Assembly: GCA_024277095.1 (NCBI GenBank)
Contig: JAJRVX010000472.1
Span: 1 to 19,254, forward strand
Source: DUEN01 sp024277095
Lineage (GTDB): Bacteria > Chloroflexota > Anaerolineae > DUEN01
DNA length: 19,254 nt
Direction of reading: 5' to 3'
Shown: piece after piece, positions 15,144 to 19,254 of the stretch
Layout: each line of letters begins with the position of its first letter
Position numbering within the stretch: the first letter of the stretch is position 1
Made by a program: the position numbers and the translations under genes
The notes under the pieces: generated by a model
The model's database searches: none
The model's input: only the letters and a program-made list of their open reading frames with translations
Told to the model about the DNA's origin: nothing

Positions 15144-16082
15144 ATGATGCAGGAAGGGCGGATTGCCCTCCCTCCCGCCTCTGACATAAAGGCCCAATTC
15201 TCTGTACCGATCGTACACGAGCAGCGCACGATTGGCATCTTGACCGCATGCTGGGACGATCCGAAGCATCCTACGGACACCGAACGAGCCCTGTTGCAAT
15301 GGGGGGCCCTGCTCTTGCTGCTCCGTATGGATCGCAACATGCCGCATACCCAGCGAGCGCAATTCATGGATCCCGAGATGTTCATCGGGATGCTCCGGCA
15401 CGACCTGCAAAGCCTGCTCTCCACCGTCATCGGGTATGCTGAGCTGCTGTTGAGCACGTACACGGACCCGCTGTCCAAGGACCAGGAGGAATACATACAA
15501 ACCATCCTGGAGAACGCCCGGCGCGCAGCCCATCTCATCACCATGCTGTCCGAGGCCTCTCAGCTCGCCTCGGGCCAACTCGCCCTCGAACGCGAGATCG
15601 TTCACATTCGAGACATCTGGGAGGAGGCGATCCAGGAGATCGAGCCCTACCTGACCAGTCGGAATCAGGAAATCCGCCTGGTCGACACGGACGATAGCCC
15701 TATGATCCAGGCGGATCCGCAAAGGCTACCCCAGGCGTTGAGCGGCCTGCTGCGTTTCATCGCGCGCCATCTACCGTCGCACAGCGTCATCATCCTGCGC
15801 ATACTCCCTCACCACGATCAGGGCGTCGTGGAGACGCGCATCGAGCGCGCTCAGCCACAAAACGGGAGCAAACCAGGCTACCATGCGACTCCGCCGAAGC
15901 GGCGAAGCCCGCCGCTCCCCCTGGTGATCGCGTACGCGTTCATCGAGGCACATGGTGGCCGTCTCACCTGGTTTGGACCGCAAAGCTCTGAGGAGATCGC
16001 CAGCATCGATCTCCCCATCGCATCATCGGACACGCTGGGGGCTGCCAGCCTCCAGTTCACCATTGCCAGCTATCCCGCCTAA
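15144..16082 (+). CDS. Histidine-kinase-like sensor with degenerate ATPase domain (C-terminal part)
   Basis: Same frame as the preceding fragment; the first ATG after the TAG is at 15144. Residues 1-65 complete the GAF domain (FSVPIVHEQRTIGILTACWD). A HisKA domain follows, MLRHDLQSLLSTVIGYAELL, with His86 as phosphoacceptor, then ENARRAAHLITMLSEASQL. The ATPase region is only partly recognisable. DPQRLPQALSGLLRFIARHL lacks the N-box Asn (normally LLxNAxK). No DxGxG box is found where ERAQPQNGSKPG stands. The last part, FIEAHGGRLTWFGPQ, keeps the end of the fold. ATP binding is therefore doubtful. It may be a phosphate-receiving or scaffold protein working with an external kinase. The gene is followed by hairpins at 16091 and 16134. 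Confidence 0.82.
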   Translation: MMQEGRIALPPASDIKAQFSVPIVHEQRTIGILTACWDDPKHPTDTERALLQWGALLLLLRMDRNMPHTQRAQFMDPEMFIGMLRHDLQSLLSTVIGYAELLLSTYTDPLSKDQEEYIQTILENARRAAHLITMLSEASQLASGQLALEREIVHIRDIWEEAIQEIEPYLTSRNQEIRLVDTDDSPMIQADPQRLPQALSGLLRFIARHLPSHSVIILRILPHHDQGVVETRIERAQPQNGSKPGYHATPPKRRSPPLPLVIAYAFIEAHGGRLTWFGPQSSEEIASIDLPIASSDTLGAASLQFTIASYPA

Positions 16083-16090
16083 ACGGCGAA

Positions 16091-16105
16091 GGCCCCTACG
16101 GGGCC
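16091..16105. repeat. Short GC-rich palindrome after the sensor gene
   Basis: GGCCCC and GGGGCC form a 6-bp perfect stem with a 3-nt loop, 8 nt after the sensor stop codon. No T-run follows, so it is a weak or pausing hairpin rather than a proven terminator. Confidence 0.45.
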
Positions 16106-16133
16106 CCTCCTCATCCAAGTCGACCGTATGAGT

Positions 16134-16162
16134 GAAGCCGGGGTGTCATATGCCCCGGCTTC
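16134..16162. terminator. Bidirectional terminator-like hairpin between convergent units
   Basis: GAAGCCGGGG (16134-16143) pairs perfectly with CCCCGGCTTC (16153-16162) around a 9-nt loop. It lies between the sensor gene (ends 16082) and kdgK (ends 16194), which face each other. Neither side has a long T-run (TTCATTCG, TTCACTCAT), so termination may be inefficient or factor-assisted. Confidence 0.65.
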
Positions 16163-16193
16163 ATTCGTGTGCGCCACCGCGTTGAATCACGGA

Positions 16194-17138
16194 CTATCCT
16201 GCCCGTCGTCGCTCATACACGGCATACACCTCCTCCCGGCCGGGCAGGCTGGCCACCGCGCCGCGACCGCGCACCTTCAGCGCGGCCGCGATCACCCCCA
16301 GACGGGCCGCCTCCACCGGCGTCCGCCCCTCACACAGGCCATGCAGGAATGCCCCATTGAAGGCATCCCCCGCACCCGTCGTATCCCTGGCAGCGATCCC
16401 GGATAGCGGCGGCACCCGCTCCATGAGGCCCGTCGCCCGCTCCCCCACCCAGCATCCTTCCATCCCCCACTTCAGCGCCACCAGATCGACGCCGAAGCTC
16501 CAAAAGCGCTCGATGATCTCCTTCGGCCCCTCCAGATCCAACAGGATGCGGCTTTCATCCGGTCCACCCGGCATGGCGATGTTCACATACGGCAGGATCT
16601 CCTCCAGGGCCTGACGCGCCTCCTCAAGCGACCACAACTTCAAACGCAAATTGGGATCGTAAGCGACCTGCACGCCGTGTGCCCGAGCGATCTGCGCCGC
16701 ACGCAACGCCGTCGCCCTGGATGAGGACGAGATCGCCTGCGTGATGCCGGTCGTGAGCAGGATACGTGCACCTGCGATGTAATCCTCGTCCAGGTCCGAG
16801 GGCTCCATCGTAGACGGGGCGCTCCCCGTGCGATAGTATGTGAACTCGCGCTCGCCGCCCGGCAGCAGGCTGATGAAATAGATCCCGTTAAAGCCGGGGA
16901 CGACCTTGCAATGGCTCGTATCCACCCCCATCTCCTGCCAACTCTTGAGCAGATACGGAGCGAAAGGATCGTCCCCCACCCGGGTGATAAACCCGGTCTT
17001 CGACCCCATGCGCTGCGCCGCCGCGATGATGTTGAACGCATCCCCGGCAAACGCCTTGGTAAAACACTTCGCCTGCGCGATCGGCTCGTCGGCGAAGAAC
17101 TCGATCATGCACTCCCCAATGGACACGATATCCAACAT
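16194..17138 (-). CDS. kdgK: PfkB family sugar kinase, likely 2-keto-3-deoxygluconate kinase
   Basis: A 314-residue ribokinase-fold enzyme. Start region SIGECMIEFF, substrate part FAGDAFNIIAAAQRMG (31-46), the YYR motif at 101-103 typical of KDG kinases, YDPNLRLKLW at 160-169, and the ATP/anion-hole signature DTTGAGDAFNGAFLHG with catalytic Asp258. It would phosphorylate KDG to KDPG. The KDPG aldolase gene 15 nt upstream supports that substrate over fructose or ribose. Residue 34 is Ala where many relatives have Gly-Asn pairs (GGDAAN-like); the effect is unknown. ATG 17138 follows AGGGGAAGG. It is last in the CBM48-eda-kdgK operon. Confidence 0.9.
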   Translation of the reverse strand: MLDIVSIGECMIEFFADEPIAQAKCFTKAFAGDAFNIIAAAQRMGSKTGFITRVGDDPFAPYLLKSWQEMGVDTSHCKVVPGFNGIYFISLLPGGEREFTYYRTGSAPSTMEPSDLDEDYIAGARILLTTGITQAISSSSRATALRAAQIARAHGVQVAYDPNLRLKLWSLEEARQALEEILPYVNIAMPGGPDESRILLDLEGPKEIIERFWSFGVDLVALKWGMEGCWVGERATGLMERVPPLSGIAARDTTGAGDAFNGAFLHGLCEGRTPVEAARLGVIAAALKVRGRGAVASLPGREEVYAVYERRRAG

Positions 17139-17153
17139 GAGCCTTCCCCTGCA

Positions 17154-17807
17154 TCACCCGCCCGCCAGGGCCCGCACGAAGCGCGCCGCATGCTCCGCAA
17201 GCTCCCTCCAGTCCCCCGAGCGAACCAGATCCCCCGGGATCAGCGCGCCGCCCAGCCCGACGGCCTTCGCCCCGGCCGCCAGATACGTCTGAAAGTTCTC
17301 GAACGTCACGCCGCCGGTGGGCACCAGGGGGAGGTCCGGCAGCGGCGCCAGAACGCTGCGCACGTACGAGGGTCCCCCCACCGCCCCGGCGGGGAACAGC
17401 TTCACGAGATCGGCGCCGGACTGCCACGCATGGAACAATTCCGTCGGCGTAAGCCCGGCCACCATGCAGACCACATCACGGCGATGACACGTCGCGATCA
17501 GATCCAGCCGGCCTACGGGAGAGACGACGAACCTGGCCCCGGCGGAGATGGCGTCCTCGGCCTGCTCCGGGGTGGTCACGGAGCCGGCGCCGACGACCCC
17601 GTCTGACAACTCACGGGTCAATCGGGCGATCGCAGACGGAGCATCCGGCACCGTGAAGGTGATCTCGATCAGGTCCACACCCCCCTCGGCCAGGGCTTTT
17701 CCCACCTGCAAGGCCTCATCGGCATCGGCCGCACGCACGACGGCGATCAACCGCCGATCGAGAATGCGCTCCACGATCGAGGAGCGATCCCATGTAGACC
17801 CGCTCAT
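17154..17807 (-). CDS. eda: KDPG aldolase
   Basis: A class I Schiff-base aldolase of 217 residues that splits KDPG into pyruvate and glyceraldehyde-3-phosphate. Visible landmarks: IAVVRA near the start, LIEITFTVPDA with Glu48 as the likely acid/base, VVGAGSVTTPEQAEDAI, VKLFPA with the Schiff-base Lys136, and PTGGVTFENFQTYLAAGAKAVGLGGAL for phosphate binding. The loop usually written SPG...PG is altered here to SPVGR and MVAGLTPTE, a modest variation whose effect is unknown. The start ATG 17807 overlaps the CBM48 stop by ATGA. It is co-transcribed with kdgK, giving the lower Entner-Doudoroff step. Confidence 0.92.
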   Translation of the reverse strand: MSGSTWDRSSIVERILDRRLIAVVRAADADEALQVGKALAEGGVDLIEITFTVPDAPSAIARLTRELSDGVVGAGSVTTPEQAEDAISAGARFVVSPVGRLDLIATCHRRDVVCMVAGLTPTELFHAWQSGADLVKLFPAGAVGGPSYVRSVLAPLPDLPLVPTGGVTFENFQTYLAAGAKAVGLGGALIPGDLVRSGDWRELAEHAARFVRALAGG

Positions 17808-18145
17808 TCCGTTTCCCTGCCCTCCTCAACGTCCTCCCCCGTGGGGATCTCCGTCAAGACCACCGAGTTGTAGGAGCCGAACTCGTTGGGCACATAGTCA
17901 TCCGCATCGGGATCGTTCTGCCACTGGGTCCCATCGATCAAATAGCGAAACTGGTAGCGCCGTCCCCGTGGGAGTTCCAAGACGATCCGCCAGGCGCCAT
18001 CCCGCTCCTGGCGCAGAGGATGCGAGGTACGATTCCACCCATTGAACTCACCGACGAGGCAGATCCGCTCCGCCCAGAATGAGCTGGGGAGCTCAAATAT
18101 CACACGAATCTTGTCCGGATCAGAGGCGGGCGCTTTGTGAATCAT
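17804..18145 (-). CDS. Stand-alone CBM48 / isoamylase N-terminal domain protein
   Basis: The 113-residue product is a single E-set beta-sandwich of the CBM48 (glycogen-binding, AMPK-beta-like) family. Typical pieces are in order: IRVIFELPSSFWAERICLVG, EFNGWN (Trp37), GAWRIVLELPRG, YQFRYLIDGTQWQNDP and NEFGSYNSVVL. A short acidic tail (EDVEEGRETE) follows. There is no catalytic domain, signal peptide or membrane segment. Such small proteins occur in various bacteria with unknown roles; binding alpha-glucan or acting as a protein partner are possible. ATG 18145 follows GGAGGAG. It is first in the operon with eda and kdgK, with an ATGA overlap to eda. Confidence 0.9.
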   Translation of the reverse strand: MIHKAPASDPDKIRVIFELPSSFWAERICLVGEFNGWNRTSHPLRQERDGAWRIVLELPRGRRYQFRYLIDGTQWQNDPDADDYVPNEFGSYNSVVLTEIPTGEDVEEGRETE

Positions 18146-18188
18146 GGGCTCCTCCGGGGGAGTTACAACAGTCCGTCTCGACGATCGA

Positions 18189-18217
18189 ATTCTAGCATGC
18201 TTTCAGGGGGAAGGCAA
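18189..18217 (-). promoter_or_regulatory. Promoter of the CBM48-eda-kdgK operon
   Basis: On the minus strand TTGCCT (18217-18212) and TAGAAT (18194-18189) are 17 bp apart, with TGC before the -10 as an extended motif. It lies about 45 nt upstream of the CBM48 ATG. Confidence 0.65.
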
Positions 18218-18242
18218 AGCTCTCTACACGAAACCCCTACCT

Positions 18243-18269
18243 CTCGCCGGTGACAGGCAACCCGGCGAG
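18243..18269. repeat. Inverted repeat in the divergent promoter region
   Basis: CTCGCCGG (18243-18250) and CCGGCGAG (18262-18269) form a perfect 8-bp dyad with an 11-nt centre. It lies upstream of both the CBM48 operon promoter and the pyk promoter, so it could be an operator for both. The rest of the 18146-18417 gap holds only the two promoters. Confidence 0.4.
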
Positions 18270-18353
18270 CCACCATCCCCCAGGAGAGCCACTCGCAAAG
18301 CCTCCCCATCGTTTTTCCACTGACAAGCACACGCGCCCCGCCCTCGCCCGGCG

Positions 18354-18381
18354 TTGCGGTTTCGGACAGGGAAGGTATACT
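18354..18381 (+). promoter_or_regulatory. Promoter of the pyruvate kinase gene
   Basis: TTGCGG (18354-18359) and TATACT (18376-18381) are 16 bp apart. The predicted start point near 18388 leaves a leader of about 30 nt before the ATG at 18418, with no clear Shine-Dalgarno. Confidence 0.6.
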
Positions 18382-18417
18382 AGGGGCAATACCACGTGAC
18401 TATGGACAACATCCACC

Positions 18418-19254
18418 ATGAATCCTGAAATTCACTTCACGCTGGGACCGGCCTCATGGCCCCCGACCACCCTGCGAGCCATCCTGGAGGCCGGGGCGCA
18501 CACCTGTCGCGTGAATCTGTCCCACATGCAACCGGATCAGCTGGAGGCATGGTTTGCGCATGTGCGTGGCATCGCCACCGAGGCCGGGAAGACGATCCGC
18601 GTCGGCGCCGATGTGCGAGGGCGCAAGCTGCGGATCGGCCCGCTTCCCGATGGCCGCGTCACGCTGACGGCCGGGCAGGCCTTCACGTTGATCCCCGTCG
18701 GGACATCGGATGAGGCGCCCGGAGGCCACAGCTACGCGTCGGTCAACTGCCCTACACTGGGGGAGATCGCCCGGCCGGGTGACCTGATCCTGCTGGACGA
18801 CGGAGCGTTCCGCCTGCGGGTGAAAGCAGCCCAAAATGGGAGCGTCGAGTGCATCGTGGAGATCGGAGGCCTATTGCCCGAACGAAGCGGCGTGAATCTG
18901 CCGGGGAGACGCATCACCCTGCCATCGCTGACGGCGAAGGACCGGCAGGACCTGGATGCGCTGGCGCCGCTGAGGCCGGACTGCGTCTATCTCTCCTACG
19001 TGGAGACCGCCGCCGACATCGCCCTGCTCCGCCACGAGCTGGCCCAGCGAGGGCTCCACGTCCCGATCATCGCCAAGATCGAGCGGGCTGTGGCGCTGAC
19101 ACACATCGAGGAGATCGCAGCAGCCGCCGATGCCCTATGCCTGGCCCGGGGCGATCTGGGCGTCGAGGTGCCCCTACCGCAGATCCCCCGGGTGCAACGT
19201 CGGGTCGCACAAGCCGCACGAGAGGCCCAAACTTCCGTCCTGCTGGCCGGAGAG
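18418..19254 (+). CDS. pyk: Pyruvate kinase, N-terminal part (runs off window)
   Basis: The first 279 codons of a pyruvate kinase, which makes ATP and pyruvate from phosphoenolpyruvate. Landmarks: FTLGPAS (7-13), CRVNLSH (30-36), ADVRGRKLRIG (64-74, usually DxKGPKIR), the LLDDG lid (125-129), GVNLPG (158-163), IIAKIE with catalytic Lys220 and Glu222, and ARGDLGVEVP (243-252). The frame is open to the right edge, so the allosteric C-terminal domain cannot be judged. It is somewhat divergent: ADVRGRK replaces the usual GPK, and RVNLSHM replaces RxNFSHG. The start has no visible ribosome site. It is divergent from the Entner-Doudoroff operon and probably acts in the same carbon flow. Confidence 0.9.
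   Translation, partial: MNPEIHFTLGPASWPPTTLRAILEAGAHTCRVNLSHMQPDQLEAWFAHVRGIATEAGKTIRVGADVRGRKLRIGPLPDGRVTLTAGQAFTLIPVGTSDEAPGGHSYASVNCPTLGEIARPGDLILLDDGAFRLRVKAAQNGSVECIVEIGGLLPERSGVNLPGRRITLPSLTAKDRQDLDALAPLRPDCVYLSYVETAADIALLRHELAQRGLHVPIIAKIERAVALTHIEEIAAAADALCLARGDLGVEVPLPQIPRVQRRVAQAAREAQTSVLLAGE

Noticed and set aside
18237..18419. Short minus-strand ORF of 60 codons in the divergent promoter region
   Set aside because: No ribosome site or family match, and it covers the pyk promoter and the dyad.

Overview
The window is GC-rich, bacterial and almost fully coding. It looks like a piece of a Chloroflexota chromosome (Anaerolineae-like). That placement is an inference from gene style: dense co-oriented genes, TTG and GTG starts, strong GGAGG ribosome sites, and the family types present. 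No rRNA marker is in the window. No phage, CRISPR array, intact insertion sequence or tRNA was seen.

Layout. (1) 1-1283, minus: 5' part of a GH38 alpha-mannosidase gene that runs off the left edge. (2) About 1333-11897, minus: a long co-directional run that probably starts at an extended -10 promoter near 11889-11897. In transcription order it encodes a polytopic membrane protein, a membrane-anchored methyltransferase with a zinc ribbon, ornithine carbamoyltransferase (argF), diadenylate cyclase (cdaA), YbbR/CdaR, the ribosome-assembly GTPase Der, a secreted or anchored M28/glutaminyl-cyclase-like enzyme, a DapL-type aminotransferase, a decayed DUF4258-like/DUF2283 gene pair, and the GTPase HflX. 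A strong intrinsic terminator closes the run. (3) 11898-12319: divergent promoter region with a consensus sigma-70 promoter and a structured leader. (4) 12320-13774, plus: a histidine phosphatase fused to a SAM methyltransferase. (5) 13775-14195: gene-free, rich in inverted repeats, ending in a TTGACG/TAGGAT promoter. (6) 14196-16082, plus: a signalling module of a BldC/MerR-like HTH protein, a stand-alone receiver and a GAF-histidine-kinase-like protein. The kinase reading frame is cut by an in-frame TAG, and its ATPase domain is degenerate. (7) 16134-16162: a hairpin between convergent units. (8) 16194-18145, minus: an operon of an orphan CBM48 glycogen-binding protein, KDPG aldolase and KDG kinase. 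(9) 18418 to the right edge, plus: the divergent N-terminal two-thirds of a pyruvate kinase.

How the parts fit. cdaA and ybbR overlap by ATGA, the usual c-di-AMP synthase/regulator pair, and are followed directly by der. The right-hand end is a lower-glycolysis/Entner-Doudoroff block: KDG is phosphorylated, KDPG is cleaved to pyruvate and glyceraldehyde-3-phosphate, and the divergent pyk acts further down. The CBM48 protein may link this block to polyglucan status.

The most unusual points are the phosphatase-methyltransferase fusion, the amber-interrupted pseudokinase-like sensor, an hflX gene whose conserved N-terminus lies upstream of any ATG/GTG/TTG but directly behind a perfect Shine-Dalgarno and an AUC codon, and the relic gene pair before hflX. 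Several of these could also be single-base sequencing errors, and that should be ruled out first.
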